NCBI GenBank assembly: GCA_005884665.1
Contig: VBAT01000016.1
Coordinates: 16,697 to 76,449, forward strand
Length of the DNA: 59,753 bases
Direction of reading: 5' to 3'
Source: Bacteroidota bacterium
GTDB lineage: Bacteria > Bacteroidota > Bacteroidia > Chitinophagales > Chitinophagaceae
This document shows, piece after piece, positions 25,890-34,796 of the stretch; positions within the stretch are counted from its first letter, which is position 1; every line of letters starts with the position of its first letter. The position numbers and the translations under genes are program-made. The notes beneath the pieces are model-generated. The model did no database searches. It saw nothing but the letters and a program-made list of their open reading frames with translations, and was not told where the DNA came from.

Positions 25890-26399
25890 TTACTGATGAC
25901 CTCTACCGTGTCCGTGACCATGTCCATGCCCCATGTTTCCATTATTTCCATTATCGTTTCTGTATCTCTGGTTATACCGGGGATGCTCCTGGATCTGCCA
26001 GTATCTTCTATCATCACTGTTACGGATGATCTGTTGTGAACGATTACCACGGTAAGACGAATATCTCGCCCTGTGGTCATTGAAGTGCATATAAGCCCTC
26101 GGTTCATTTACAACGACTTTATACCCTGAATACAAGTTATAATTCCTGTACCTGTATGGCAAAGACCTTGAGAATACCCATCTGCCACCATTCATGTAAA
26201 TGAACTGGTGTGTAGGGACATAATAATAAGTTTCTATGTCCGGCAAATAGTAATACTCTGCATAATCATATCCTGTGGGCCCCCATACTGGCTGGGATCC
26301 GATATTCACGTGGACATTAAACCTGATTTGAGCCGCAGCGTCCTTAACAAAGAAAGTCGCTGATAATGCCAGGGCTGCACAAATAATAATCTTTTTCAT
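25890..26399 (-). CDS. secreted Tyr/His-rich protein, paralogue of the next gene
   Basis: 169 residues from MKKIIICAALALSATFFVKDAAAQ (signal peptide; the frame opens 15 codons earlier but without a better start). Core: QPVWGPTGYDYAEYYYLPDIETYYYVPTHQFIY followed by GGRWVFSRSLPYRYRNYNLYSGYKVVVNEPRAY; the C-terminus is Arg/Asn-rich and ends in (GH)n repeats that could bind metal. The core is shared with the gene at 26620, so they are tandem duplicates. Likely envelope/periplasmic; role unknown. Confidence 0.8.
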   Translation of the reverse strand: MKKIIICAALALSATFFVKDAAAQIRFNVHVNIGSQPVWGPTGYDYAEYYYLPDIETYYYVPTHQFIYMNGGRWVFSRSLPYRYRNYNLYSGYKVVVNEPRAYMHFNDHRARYSSYRGNRSQQIIRNSDDRRYWQIQEHPRYNQRYRNDNGNNGNMGHGHGHGHGRGHQ

Positions 26400-26575
26400 A
26401 TAATTTGATTTTGTTCCTCTATAATTTTTCAAAGACGGTGCCAATAACCCTTAAATTATGCTAAACCCCCTCAATAAAGCTGAAGGTCAACCCGCAAAAC
26501 ATGCATTTAATTATTATCTGTAAGACATTCTTCAGTAAAATGTGAAGAATAAATTCCTTGTTGGTGCAAATAAAA

Positions 26576-26592
26576 AGCCGCTGAAAAGCGGC
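26576..26592 (-). terminator. terminator of the paralogue gene
   Basis: GCCGCT/AGCGGC with a four-base loop and, on the minus strand, TTTTTAT behind it. Confidence 0.75.
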
Positions 26593-26619
26593 CTTATATG
26601 TAATGTATTGAGGTGGTCT

Positions 26620-27036
26620 TTAACCTGATGTTTTTTCTGAATCCTGGCGTTTAATGTTTTTGTCAGTCTGTGATTTCTGAACAGCGACATTCGATGATGA
26701 GCTTCCGTATTTTGATTTATGTTCAGCAAAATAGCGATAAGCACCTGGCTCATTAATGACTACTTTATTGCCTCCACGCAGATCATAACTTCTGTTGGCC
26801 TTGGATAAACGAGACGAAAATGTCCAGTACCCCCCGGATTGATAAATGAATTGTTTGCCGGGAACATAATAGTAGGTATCAATGTCAGGGAGATAATAAT
26901 ATTCAACATATTTCTGGCCGGCCAGACCCCATTTGGGTTGGTCTTTTATGTTTTCGTTCGTTGAAAATTGAGCTGAAGCAGGTTTAAAGAAGGCAGCGAG
27001 TAAACACAAGGCAAAACAGATGAATATTTTTTTCAT
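26620..27036 (-). CDS. secreted protein, paralogue of the preceding gene
   Basis: 138 residues from MKKIFICFALCLLAAFFKPASAQ. Shares with the neighbour the run PKWGLAGQKYVEYYYLPDI, TYYYVPGKQFIY, GGYWTFSSRL and KVVINEPGAYRYFAEHKSKYG, but lacks the His/Gly tail and ends with a Lys/Gln-rich, charged segment. Divergence in the tails with a conserved ~85-residue core points to an old tandem duplication. Function unknown. Confidence 0.8.
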   Translation of the reverse strand: MKKIFICFALCLLAAFFKPASAQFSTNENIKDQPKWGLAGQKYVEYYYLPDIDTYYYVPGKQFIYQSGGYWTFSSRLSKANRSYDLRGGNKVVINEPGAYRYFAEHKSKYGSSSSNVAVQKSQTDKNIKRQDSEKTSG

Positions 27037-27212
27037 ATGTAAGGATTTTAAGTGAGGAACAGGAACAACCATATTCCCAAAGACAGTGCCATCGGCTGCC
27101 GCATATCTTAATAAAAGCATAAGGAAGTTTGGTATACAACGACGGCGGGTAGCGAAACCGTATGAATAGAATTGTTAAAACGTCATTAGAAAGTCAAATT
27201 TTCTAATAACGC

Positions 27213-27242
27213 AAAAAACTCCTTCTAATGAAGGAGTTTTTT
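27213..27242. terminator. terminator after msrB
   Basis: AAAAAACTCCTTC and GAAGGAGTTTTTT form a 13-bp stem with loop TAAT, directly at the end of the minus-strand msrB gene. Confidence 0.8.
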
Positions 27243-27243
27243 G

Positions 27244-27798
27244 TTATTTCTTTTCATCCGTATATTTTTTCTCGGCGTCTTTGGCTTTTTCAAAATCCAG
27301 TATTACACCGTTAATGCAATAACGTAAACCAGTAGGTGGGGGACCATCATTAAACACATGACCCAGGTGTGCTTCACATCTTCCGCACTGTACTTCTGTT
27401 CTTTTCATGCCATGTGAATTGTCGGGAGTATATATGATACTGGTTTTGCTGATAGGTTCATAAAAGCTGGGCCAACCGCATCCGCTTTCAAATTTTGTAT
27501 CGCTTTTGAACAGGGCATTACCACAGGCGGCGCAGTAGTAAGTACCCACCTCGGTAGATTTTTCGAACTGGCTGGTCCAGGGCGCTTCGGTTCCTTTCAT
27601 ACGGGCTATATTGTAAACGTTTTTAGGGAGAACCTTTTGCCATTCTTCATCACTCATTTTCACCTTGGAGGTATCCGAGGTCGAATATACCGGGTTGTTC
27701 TTTTTTAAGCTGTCCATATATGCTGAATTATTAGTTGACTGACTGGTGCATTGCTGCAGCGAGATTGCCAGGAAAATTGTAAGGATGGGTTTTATCAT
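27244..27798 (-). CDS. msrB: peptide-methionine (R)-S-oxide reductase MsrB, lipoprotein form
   Basis: 184 residues. N-terminal lipoprotein-type signal (ILTIFLAISLQQC, lipobox-like LQQC), then MsrB: WQKVLPKNVYNIAR, zinc Cys pairs CAAC and CGRC, CGWPSF, HLGHVFNDGPPPTGLRYCIN with the catalytic Cys in RYCIN near 161. Reduces methionine-R-sulfoxide in proteins, here outside the cytoplasm. Single-gene unit with a TAAATTTG box 19 bases upstream and a terminator downstream. Confidence 0.93.
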   Translation of the reverse strand: MIKPILTIFLAISLQQCTSQSTNNSAYMDSLKKNNPVYSTSDTSKVKMSDEEWQKVLPKNVYNIARMKGTEAPWTSQFEKSTEVGTYYCAACGNALFKSDTKFESGCGWPSFYEPISKTSIIYTPDNSHGMKRTEVQCGRCEAHLGHVFNDGPPPTGLRYCINGVILDFEKAKDAEKKYTDEKK

Positions 27799-27817
27799 CT
27801 TTTCACTTTTAGTGTAA

Positions 27818-27825
27818 CAAATTTA
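27818..27825 (-). promoter_or_regulatory. -7 box TAAATTTG of msrB
   Basis: TAnnTTTG match on the minus strand, 19 bases before the ATG. Confidence 0.5.
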
Positions 27826-27966
27826 CGAAGACCGGGTTTGTCCGGTTTGCCAAAATGCGGGACTGTCATTTCTTTAACATTTTGAGATCTTTTAAAGCGG
27901 TTATTGATCTCTTGCATGATTTTCAATTAAAAGTAAGAGTCCCCGGGATTATTTAAATGGGTACAT

Positions 27967-27974
27967 TATATTTG
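27967..27974 (+). promoter_or_regulatory. -7 box TATATTTG of adk
   Basis: TAnnTTTG match 26 bases before the adk ATG. Confidence 0.5.
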
Positions 27975-28000
27975 TTTTTTACCAGGATTAATCAGCGCTT

Positions 28001-28591
28001 ATGTTCAACCTGATCCTTTTTGGCCCGCCCGGAAGCGGTAAAGGAACGCAATCTGAAAAGCTTATTGAGAAGTACGGACTTGTGCATCTATCTACGGGCA
28101 ACCTGTTAAGGGAGGAAATTGCCAACAATACCCCGTTGGGCCTGGAGGCCAGGAATATTATGGACAAGGGCCACCTGGTGCCTGACGAAGTAGTGATCGG
28201 GATGATCGACAATAGCCTGGAACATCATAAAGAAGCCCCCGGCTTTTTATTCGACGGTTTTCCCCGGACATTGGCCCAGGCAGAAGCACTGGATAAGCTC
28301 CTGCTCCTGAAGAATGCCGAGACCGACCTGGTGATCATCCTGGATGTGAACGAGGAGGAGCTGATCAAGCGCCTGGTGAACCGCGCAAAGACGTCCGGCA
28401 GAAGCGATGACGCCGACGAAAACGTTCAACGAAAAAGACAGGAGGTGTATAAGCGAGACACATTTCCTGTAGCAACTCACTATCAAAAAATGAAAAAGCT
28501 TGTGCACGTGGATGGTATGGGTGAGATCGACCAGATCTTTCAACGGCTCTGCTCGATCATTGATAAAAAGCGCAAAAGTACTCCTCAATAA
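28001..28591 (+). CDS. adk: adenylate kinase
   Basis: 196 residues. P-loop GPPGSGKGTQ at 7-16, AMP-binding STGNLLR near 31, GFPRT near 86, LID region short without zinc Cys (NRAKTSGRSDDADENVQ), typical of the short Bacteroidota form. Balances ATP, ADP and AMP; essential. Confidence 0.96.
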   Translation: MFNLILFGPPGSGKGTQSEKLIEKYGLVHLSTGNLLREEIANNTPLGLEARNIMDKGHLVPDEVVIGMIDNSLEHHKEAPGFLFDGFPRTLAQAEALDKLLLLKNAETDLVIILDVNEEELIKRLVNRAKTSGRSDDADENVQRKRQEVYKRDTFPVATHYQKMKKLVHVDGMGEIDQIFQRLCSIIDKKRKSTPQ

Positions 28592-28664
28592 ATTGCGGTG
28601 ATGCAAATGCAGGTTGGCATTTTCTTTTCTGCTATTGCTATCCGAACAAAGTCTTTCTTGCCAG

Positions 28665-29144
28665 ATGAATTTGGAAAAAGAAAATTTTCTCCGCACCAAA
28701 TTGGTCCGACACATGCAGCAGCTTGATCCTGCGAGGCAACCCACCTGGGGTAAGATGTCTGTACAACATATGATCGAACATTATGCGGGAGATGCAGTCC
28801 GTAATGCCAGCGGGCGGCTTAAAATGGACAGGATAATCACGCCACCCGAAAAGCTGGGTTCTATGCGGGAATTCCTGATGAGTGAAAGGCCATTTAAGGA
28901 AAACACCAGAAACTCTTTAATGGGTGAAGAACCGGGAAACCTGCATTTTAATACTGTACAGGCGGCTATAGGCGCATTGCAACAGGAGCTTATCTTCTTT
29001 TTTGAAGCTTTTGCCAGGGACCCGCAACTTGTTACCCGCAACCCGTTTTTTGGTGATTTGAATTTTGAACAGAATGTGCAGCTCTTATACAAGCACGCAC
29101 TTCATCACCTGCGGCAGTTTGGAGTAGAACCGCTGAATGTTTAG
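28665..29144 (+). CDS. DinB/DUF1569-like four-helix protein
   Basis: 159 residues from ATG 28665 (the frame opens at a TTG 51 bases earlier, but that stretch reads as untranslated DNA). QPTWGKMSVQHMIEHY near 27-42 and HALHHLRQFG at the end give the His residues of the DinB fold metal site; PPEKLGSM fits DUF1569. Likely a metal-dependent thiol transferase-type protein or stress protein; substrate unknown. Convergent with, and overlapping by four bases, the next gene. Confidence 0.7.
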   Translation: MNLEKENFLRTKLVRHMQQLDPARQPTWGKMSVQHMIEHYAGDAVRNASGRLKMDRIITPPEKLGSMREFLMSERPFKENTRNSLMGEEPGNLHFNTVQAAIGALQQELIFFFEAFARDPQLVTRNPFFGDLNFEQNVQLLYKHALHHLRQFGVEPLNV

Positions 29145-29626
29145 AATTTCGATTTTATCAGGGAGTCTGCTTCCTGCAGGCTACCCAGGATGGTTTCCTT
29201 TACCTTACTTACTTTGATTGTTTGTTCTTCCAGGTATTTAATTCTTTTCTCAAGATCGTTCCTCCCGGAATCATAGCGGAATTCTTCCATCCATTTATTC
29301 ATGGAAGCTTTTGCATTCTCCAGGTTATTGACAAGCGATTCCAATTTGGCGCGGTAAGGCCTGGCAGCCTCTTTTGCTTTTGCCGGAAGCTTGTCGAGCG
29401 AATCAATTAAGCGCCGGGCTTCCTGTTGTAGTTTGGACATTTTGCTCATCCTCGCCATACCCACATTATGCCCATCCATTACTTCCTTTTCCAAACTATC
29501 AGCCTGCTTCAGGCTGTCAGCCTGCATCGTTTTTGTACCAGGAGTTTCGGCTGTTTTGTCCTCGGAGTTGTTACAAGCAATAAGCACGACAAACAGCGCA
29601 GGTATACTAAAAATAAATTTTTTCAT
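29141..29626 (-). CDS. lipoprotein with coiled-coil
   Basis: 161 residues. Lipoprotein signal KKFIFSIPALFVVLIAC with lipobox LIA-C; the mature part is almost entirely helical and charged (KMSKLQQEARRLIDSLDKL…; LEKRIKYLEEQTIKVSKVKE), with an HNVGMARM motif near 53. Such proteins are often labelled 'viral A-type inclusion protein' in Bacteroidota from coiled-coil similarity only; no function is known. Followed at once by another helical secreted protein, likely one operon. Confidence 0.7.
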   Translation of the reverse strand: MKKFIFSIPALFVVLIACNNSEDKTAETPGTKTMQADSLKQADSLEKEVMDGHNVGMARMSKMSKLQQEARRLIDSLDKLPAKAKEAARPYRAKLESLVNNLENAKASMNKWMEEFRYDSGRNDLEKRIKYLEEQTIKVSKVKETILGSLQEADSLIKSKF

Positions 29627-29632
29627 AATTGT

Positions 29633-30025
29633 TTAATGTTGTTCTTCCTTCCTGCATTTTTCCATGATCTCGTGGAAAATATCATGCAATCCTGATAATT
29701 TATCGGTCAAAACTTTATCTGAAGATTTTGCTTTTACAAGTTGGTTCAGCTCCTTTGTTCCCTTTACCAGTTTCTCCAGAGAAGCATTCACTTTTTCCTT
29801 ATCATAGCTCTCAGGCGCCGTTGATTTTTGCCAGGCCACAGCCTTTTCCACCATTTCCTGACTCCGTTTTTTTATGGGGCCCAGCTTTCCTTCTTCAGCA
29901 GGATGAAATGTCTCGCTCATGACAGTATGAAATTCATTCATCTCCTTCCAGGATTTTTTTTCCTGGCCCTGGGTAAAGCCAATCAGGATGAAAGAAGCAA
30001 TAAAAAAGGCGGCCATTTTTTTCAT
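29633..30025 (-). CDS. small secreted helical protein
   Basis: 130 residues from the second Met (MKKMAAFFIASFILIGFTQGQ signal peptide). The mature part has helices with FHTVMSETFHPAEEGKLGPIKKRS near 32-55 and a His/Glu-rich C-terminus (LHDIFHEIMEKCRKEEQH), reminiscent of small cytochrome c'/CpxP-like metal-responsive helix bundles, but no haem motif is present. Lies upstream of, and probably co-transcribed with, the coiled-coil lipoprotein. Confidence 0.65.
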   Translation of the reverse strand: MKKMAAFFIASFILIGFTQGQEKKSWKEMNEFHTVMSETFHPAEEGKLGPIKKRSQEMVEKAVAWQKSTAPESYDKEKVNASLEKLVKGTKELNQLVKAKSSDKVLTDKLSGLHDIFHEIMEKCRKEEQH

Positions 30026-30072
30026 ATGCAAAAAGTATTATTATTCTTACAAAGATAACCGCCGAAGCCAAT

Positions 30073-30153
30073 TAAAGAGCGGGAAACAGAGCGAGAGCGA
30101 AGGAAAAAAGTAGGAAGCCGGCTCTTCGCTCTCTTTCTCCGCTGTCGCTCTTC
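30073..30153. repeat. imperfect inverted repeat with GAGCGGGAAACAGAGCGA arm
   Basis: The left arm AAGAGCGGGAAACAGAGCGA is mirrored by the C/T-rich arm near 30121-30153, and the same arm recurs, inverted, at about 51460-51490. No ORF. Confidence 0.5.
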
Positions 30154-30205
30154 TTTATATCTGTTCTTTTTCAGGTAATTTCGCCCGGTAAAATCGCTTG
30201 CGAGG

Positions 30206-32251
30206 ATGAATAAATTACAAAATTTCGTTTCCGGCAAATGGGTTTCGGGTGAGGGAGAAGGAACCGCTTTATATAATGCCGTGACCGGCGACCAGGTCGC
30301 TATTGCCAGCTCGAAAGGAATCGATTTCAAAAGTGCTGTTGAATATGCCAGGACAGTTGGCAATCCCGCCCTGCGGAAAATGACATTTCATCAACGCGGG
30401 AATATGCTCAAAGCACTTGCCCTGCATTTGAGAACCAGGCTCGATAAATTTTATGCGGTAAGTTTCCAGACAGGTGCTACAAAGGCCGATAGCTGGATCG
30501 ATATCGAAGGGGGTATTGGTAACCTGTTTGCCAATGCATCATTGAGAAGAAAATTTCCCGATGAGTTCTTTTGTATCGATGGCGAATCGCATAACCTTGG
30601 CAAAAACAATAGCTTTATGGGCACGCATATTCTTGTTCCCAAGGAGGGCGTGGTGGTCCACATCAATGCATATAACTTCCCGGTTTGGGGAATGTTGGAA
30701 AAAGTTGCAGTTAATTTATTAGCCGGCGTCCCTGCTATTGTAAAACCGGCTACCGTTACCTCATACCTTACAGAAGCAGTAGTGCGGGAAATCATTTCCA
30801 GCAAGATTTTACCCGAGGGTGCCTTGCAGCTTATCTGTGGCAGCGCAGGCGACCTGCTTGATCACATGACATCGCAAGATGTAGTCACGTTTACCGGGTC
30901 GGCATCAACAGGGCTGAAGCTGAAATCACACCCGGTCATATTAAAAGAATCGGTCCCATTTAATATGGAAGCCGATTCATTGAATTGTATCATACTGGGA
31001 ACAGACGTGACACCAGATAAACCAGAGTGGGACATTTTTGTGAAGGAGGTTAGAAAGGAAATGACAGTTAAGGCCGGCCAAAAATGTACAGCTATCCGCC
31101 GAATATTTGTTCCCGAGAACAAAATCGAAGATATGTGGAAGGCAATTGCATCATCGCTTTCACAGACAACTATTGGAAATCCATTGAATGAAAAAGTAAG
31201 GATGGGGTCATTGGCGGGAAAAGAACAGCGGGAAGAAGTAAAGGCACAGGTGCAAAAGCTACTGGCATCATCACAAATTATATATGGATCATTGGATAGC
31301 GTTGAAGTAATAGATGCGGATTCAAATAAAGGAGCATTCCTGTCACCGGTATTATTGATGAACGAAAAGCCTTTTGCGACAACAGCGGCGCATGAAGTGG
31401 AAGCGTTTGGTCCCGTAAGCACCATCATGCCCTATAAAACTATGGATGATGCCATAGCATTAAGTAAAAAAGGGAAAGGCAGCCTCTGCTCTTCAATTGT
31501 TACTACTAATGAGAGCCTCGCTAAACAATATGTGCTGGGTGCTGCAACCCATCATGGGAGAATACTGGTACTGAACAGCGACTGTGCCAAAGAAAGCACG
31601 GGACACGGTTCACCGCTGCCTTTATTGGTTCATGGTGGTCCAGGTCGTGCCGGCGGCGGTGAAGAAATGGGAGGTGTTCGAGGAGTAAAGCATTATATGC
31701 AGCGGGTAGCTATCCAGGGCTCGCCAACCATGATAACGGCGATCACAAACGTGTACCAGCAGAATGCCAAAGGAAAGGATCCGGGAAAACATCCTTTTAA
31801 AAAGTATTTTGAGGAATTGCAGATCGGGGATCAGCTGATAACGGAGAAAAGAGTTATCACCTCTGAAGATATAGATCGCTTTGCCGATTTGAGCGGGGAT
31901 CATTTTTATGCGCACCTGAAGGACACCGATTTCACGGGTACGATGTTCGAAAAGCAGGTTGCTCACGGGTATTTTATTATAAGTGCCGCAGCCGGCTTGT
32001 TTGTTGACAGTTATGAAAAGAACCCGGTATTGCTGAACTATGGAATAGATGAGCTTCGCTTTACAAAACCGGTTTATCCCGGTACGGAGATCCATATCCG
32101 GTTTACCTGTAAAGAAAAATTACCACAGGACCCGAAAGACGAAAATGACATTCCGAAGGGAATTGTGAAATGGCTGGTAGAGATCATTGATGAAACGGGA
32201 GAGGTAACGGGTGTGGCGACTATCCTCACAATGGTTGCTAAGAGAAGCTAA
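30206..32251 (+). CDS. paaZ: bifunctional aldehyde dehydrogenase/oxepin-CoA hydrolase PaaZ
   Basis: 681 residues, the usual PaaZ length. Residues 1-~520 are an aldehyde dehydrogenase with the active-site region GQKCTAIRRIF (Cys near 294) and FTGSASTG near 230; ~535-675 are an R-specific enoyl-CoA hydratase (MaoC/hot-dog) domain with FADLSGDHFYAH near 555 and VAHGYFIISAAAGL. In phenylacetate breakdown it opens the oxepin ring and oxidises the resulting aldehyde. An enoyl-CoA hydratase gene follows. The other paa genes are not in the window. Confidence 0.93.
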   Translation: MNKLQNFVSGKWVSGEGEGTALYNAVTGDQVAIASSKGIDFKSAVEYARTVGNPALRKMTFHQRGNMLKALALHLRTRLDKFYAVSFQTGATKADSWIDIEGGIGNLFANASLRRKFPDEFFCIDGESHNLGKNNSFMGTHILVPKEGVVVHINAYNFPVWGMLEKVAVNLLAGVPAIVKPATVTSYLTEAVVREIISSKILPEGALQLICGSAGDLLDHMTSQDVVTFTGSASTGLKLKSHPVILKESVPFNMEADSLNCIILGTDVTPDKPEWDIFVKEVRKEMTVKAGQKCTAIRRIFVPENKIEDMWKAIASSLSQTTIGNPLNEKVRMGSLAGKEQREEVKAQVQKLLASSQIIYGSLDSVEVIDADSNKGAFLSPVLLMNEKPFATTAAHEVEAFGPVSTIMPYKTMDDAIALSKKGKGSLCSSIVTTNESLAKQYVLGAATHHGRILVLNSDCAKESTGHGSPLPLLVHGGPGRAGGGEEMGGVRGVKHYMQRVAIQGSPTMITAITNVYQQNAKGKDPGKHPFKKYFEELQIGDQLITEKRVITSEDIDRFADLSGDHFYAHLKDTDFTGTMFEKQVAHGYFIISAAAGLFVDSYEKNPVLLNYGIDELRFTKPVYPGTEIHIRFTCKEKLPQDPKDENDIPKGIVKWLVEIIDETGEVTGVATILTMVAKRS

Positions 32252-32290
32252 GAGGTTAAAGGAGAAAAGGAGAAAACGAGGTGATGGCCG
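32251..32290 (+). repeat. purine-rich 3'-end repeat
   Basis: Begins at the paaZ stop codon (GCTAAGAGGTTAAAGGAGAAAAGGAG). Related tracts lie at 33980, 34600-34650 and 34755-34800 (inverted), 47295 and 47400. Confidence 0.5.
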
Positions 32291-32303
32291 TTTGGCTATG
32301 TAG

Positions 32304-32474
32304 TAGTGACTCGGTTTGAAATTTTCCTCAATCGTTGAAAGGTCTAAGGGTTTAAAAGTTTAATGGTTCTTTAGAATGAAAAATCTTTAGATTAAGCAAC
32401 ACCGTGGCTTTATGAACCTTAGGCCCTTAAACTTTTAGACTGTTGTTGGCAAGAAATTTCAGAATGAGTCACTA
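32304..32474. repeat. MITE-like element, copy 2
   Basis: 171 bases with ends TAGTGACTC and GAGTCACTA; counted with flanking TA on each side, the inner ends AGTGACTCGGTTTGAAATTT and AAATTTCAGAATGAGTCACT match at 17 of 20 positions when inverted. TA at both borders fits TA target duplication, as in IS630/mariner-type elements. No coding capacity. Occupies the paaZ to enoyl-CoA hydratase gap. Confidence 0.75.
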
Positions 32475-32561
32475 TTGGCTAGGAAGAGGAGTCGATAATA
32501 ATTTCTATTTTTAGGTCCCAGCCAGATAAGAATAGGAAAGAGCGCTAAAAGAATAGCGAAT

Positions 32562-33332
32562 ATGCTTACCGAAATAAAACAGGGATACGTAAAATCAGAG
32601 TTTCATAACGGAGTTACAACCGTCGAGTTTTTTCACCCGCAAAGCAATTCTTTACCTGCTATGATCCTTGACGAGCTGGCACAAACTATCCATCGTGCCG
32701 GCAACGATCCTGATTCGAGGCTCATCATTCTACGTTCTGCAGGAGAAAAAGTATTTTGTTCAGGGGCTTCCTTTGATGAATTGGCAGCAATCAGGAACGC
32801 AGATGAGGGTTTGCAATTCTTTAGCGGGTTTGCTCATGTGATCAATGCCATTCGACTGGCGCCGAAATTTGTCATAGCCCGGATACAGGGCAAATGCGTA
32901 GGAGGGGGAGTGGGCATTGCGGCTGCGGCTGATTATGCCATTGCTACCGAGGCTGCGGAAATTAAACTCAGTGAACTGGCTGTCGGCATCGGCCCATTTG
33001 TAGTTGGGCCTGCTGTTGAAAGAAAAATCGGTTTATCTGCTTTTTCACAACTGGCGATCGATGCTACCATGTGGCGCAATGCGGACTGGGCCAGGAGAAA
33101 AGGGTTGTTTGCTGAGGTGCATTCTCATGTAGATGGAATGGATGAATCGATTGCGAGACTATGTGAATTGTTGTCTCATTCAAGCCCCGAGGCTATGACT
33201 GAAATGAAAAAAATATTCTGGAAAGGAACGGAAAACTGGGACCGGTTGTTGATCGAACGGGCAGCGATCAGCGGCAGGCTTGTGTTAAGTGATTTTACAA
33301 AAAAGGCCATTGAAAAATTCAAGAAGAAATAG
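32562..33332 (+). CDS. enoyl-CoA hydratase/isomerase family protein
   Basis: 256 residues of the crotonase fold: EKVFCSGASFDEL near 63-75 and GKCVGGGVGIAAAADYAIA near 107-125 forming the oxyanion hole, with ELAVGIGPFVVGPAV after it; the Glu expected near 140 is present in the SELAVG stretch. Position after paaZ suggests a role in phenylacetate breakdown (PaaF/PaaG-like), but the exact reaction cannot be told from the sequence. Confidence 0.85.
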   Translation: MLTEIKQGYVKSEFHNGVTTVEFFHPQSNSLPAMILDELAQTIHRAGNDPDSRLIILRSAGEKVFCSGASFDELAAIRNADEGLQFFSGFAHVINAIRLAPKFVIARIQGKCVGGGVGIAAAADYAIATEAAEIKLSELAVGIGPFVVGPAVERKIGLSAFSQLAIDATMWRNADWARRKGLFAEVHSHVDGMDESIARLCELLSHSSPEAMTEMKKIFWKGTENWDRLLIERAAISGRLVLSDFTKKAIEKFKKK

Positions 33333-33351
33333 AACAAAGATCAAGAGGTAA

Positions 33352-33987
33352 ATGGAAAAGTTCAGCGAAGGAAATTTCATTGCTATCTGCAATAAACTCG
33401 CAAAAAAGGATAAAGAGCTCAGTTCGATCATAAAGAAGCATGGTCATCCTCCTATGTGGACCAGGCCTGCCACATTTCAAACTCTCATCTTGTTTATTCT
33501 TGAGCAACAGGTTTCCCTGGCCTCTGCTTATGCTGCATTTAAAAAATTAAAGGAAAAGATTGGCTTTGTTACGCCCTCAAAGATCCTTTCATTGAGCGAT
33601 GCGGAATTAAGGAGCTGTTATTTCAGCCGGCAAAAGATCGTCTATGCAAGAGAACTGGCGAATGCTATTCAAAAACGGCAGCTCAGCCTGAAAAAATTAC
33701 ACTCAAGTCATGAAGATGATATCCGTCATGAATTAAAAAAAATCAAAGGTATCGGCGACTGGACAGTAGACGTTTACCTGATGCATGCGCTACAACGAAC
33801 AGATCTCTTTCCTTTGGGAGATATTGCTCTGGTGAATAGCCTGAAAGAAGTAAAACAATTGCCGCATCATGTCACTAAAGAAGAGATGCTCACGATCGCC
33901 GAATCCTGGAGACCTTATCGCACGGTGGCTTCAATGATTTTGTGGCATGCGTATATACAGAAGAGAGGGATTAAGCTAGGAGTTTAA
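33352..33987 (+). CDS. HhH-GPD DNA glycosylase (AlkA-like)
   Basis: 211 residues. HhH motif KKIKGIGDWTVDVYLMHAL near 128-146, Gly/Pro-Asp loop (FPLGDIALVNS) with the catalytic Asp near 160, and WRPYRTVASMILWH at the end, as in 3-methyladenine DNA glycosylase II. It removes alkylated bases from DNA. Same strand as and 19 bases after the enoyl-CoA hydratase. A second AlkA-like protein is at 53927. Confidence 0.88.
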   Translation: MEKFSEGNFIAICNKLAKKDKELSSIIKKHGHPPMWTRPATFQTLILFILEQQVSLASAYAAFKKLKEKIGFVTPSKILSLSDAELRSCYFSRQKIVYARELANAIQKRQLSLKKLHSSHEDDIRHELKKIKGIGDWTVDVYLMHALQRTDLFPLGDIALVNSLKEVKQLPHHVTKEEMLTIAESWRPYRTVASMILWHAYIQKRGIKLGV

Positions 33988-34064
33988 AGGAGGGAAGGAG
34001 AAAAAGAGGAGAATATGGCTAATAGATTGGAAGGCGGAAAAGAGAAAAGGAGAACAAGAGGGGT

Positions 34065-34475
34065 TTAAAGCGTCTCTCTACCGGAATTGTTGAATACCCG
34101 GTGTATTCCTTCTTTCATTTTTGGCACTTTAAAGTTTATAAGCATGCCGTGTTTAAGGTTGATTAAGGAAAGTTGTGTTTGAACCTGATTGAAAAAAACT
34201 GGAGGTAGCGGATGAATGGATTTAAGTTCGGTTATTAACCGGTTTTCGATCAACAGGTCTATTTTGTAGGCATCTTTTACGTGAAGTTCTTCATACTTTA
34301 TTGGCAAAAGCAATTGTCTTTTCACATCCAGCTCAAGTTTGGACAGCTCATAGCAGAGGATCTCTTCGTATACCCTTTCGAAGCATCCGGGACCTATTTT
34401 GGAGTGAATCTTAATACATAATCCAATTACGATCTCGGTTAGATCGTTTATTTCATTAAATTTTTTCAATTTCAC
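34065..34475 (-). CDS. GxxExxY family protein
   Basis: 136 residues: GPGCFERVYEEILCYEL near 30-46 contains the family's G-x-x-E-x-x-Y motif (GCFERVY), then KYEELHVKDAYKIDLLIENRLITELKS with D and ExK-like residues of a PD-(D/E)XK-type fold, and INLKHGMLINF near the end. Members are often tucked into rRNA or repeat regions and are of unknown function; nuclease activity is inferred only from fold resemblance. Confidence 0.85.
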   Translation of the reverse strand: MKLKKFNEINDLTEIVIGLCIKIHSKIGPGCFERVYEEILCYELSKLELDVKRQLLLPIKYEELHVKDAYKIDLLIENRLITELKSIHPLPPVFFNQVQTQLSLINLKHGMLINFKVPKMKEGIHRVFNNSGRETL

Positions 34476-34796
34476 GTGATTAGCGATTGTTTATGGTTTG
34501 CTAAAATATGAACGCCTACAAATGCCAACGCTCAGACCAGTAACAAAAGCTAAAGTGAAGTTCGAAAAAATAGGGCTGCGGTGATGCTAGGACAGTCTCG
34601 TTATGTCCTTTTTACTCTTTTAAACTCTTAGTTAAATGTCCCATCAGTTTCTTGATTGTTTTGTGGCATCTAAAATAGAACCGTCTGTAACACTAACAAA
34701 TTTACGTAATATGGACTCAGCACCGCTCGCAAGAAGTGAGGTGATGGAGGTATCGGGGCAATCTCGTTATCTCTTTTTTCTCCTTTAAACTCTTAG
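34476..34796. repeat. intergenic region with two copies of a ~65-base repeat
   Basis: GGTGATG…TCTCGTTAT…TTTAAACTCTTAG…TAA occurs at about 34579-34637 and again at 34738-34799; both are inverted relatives of the purine-rich 3'-end repeats. The second copy runs into the stop codon of fabG. No gene seen. Confidence 0.6.
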
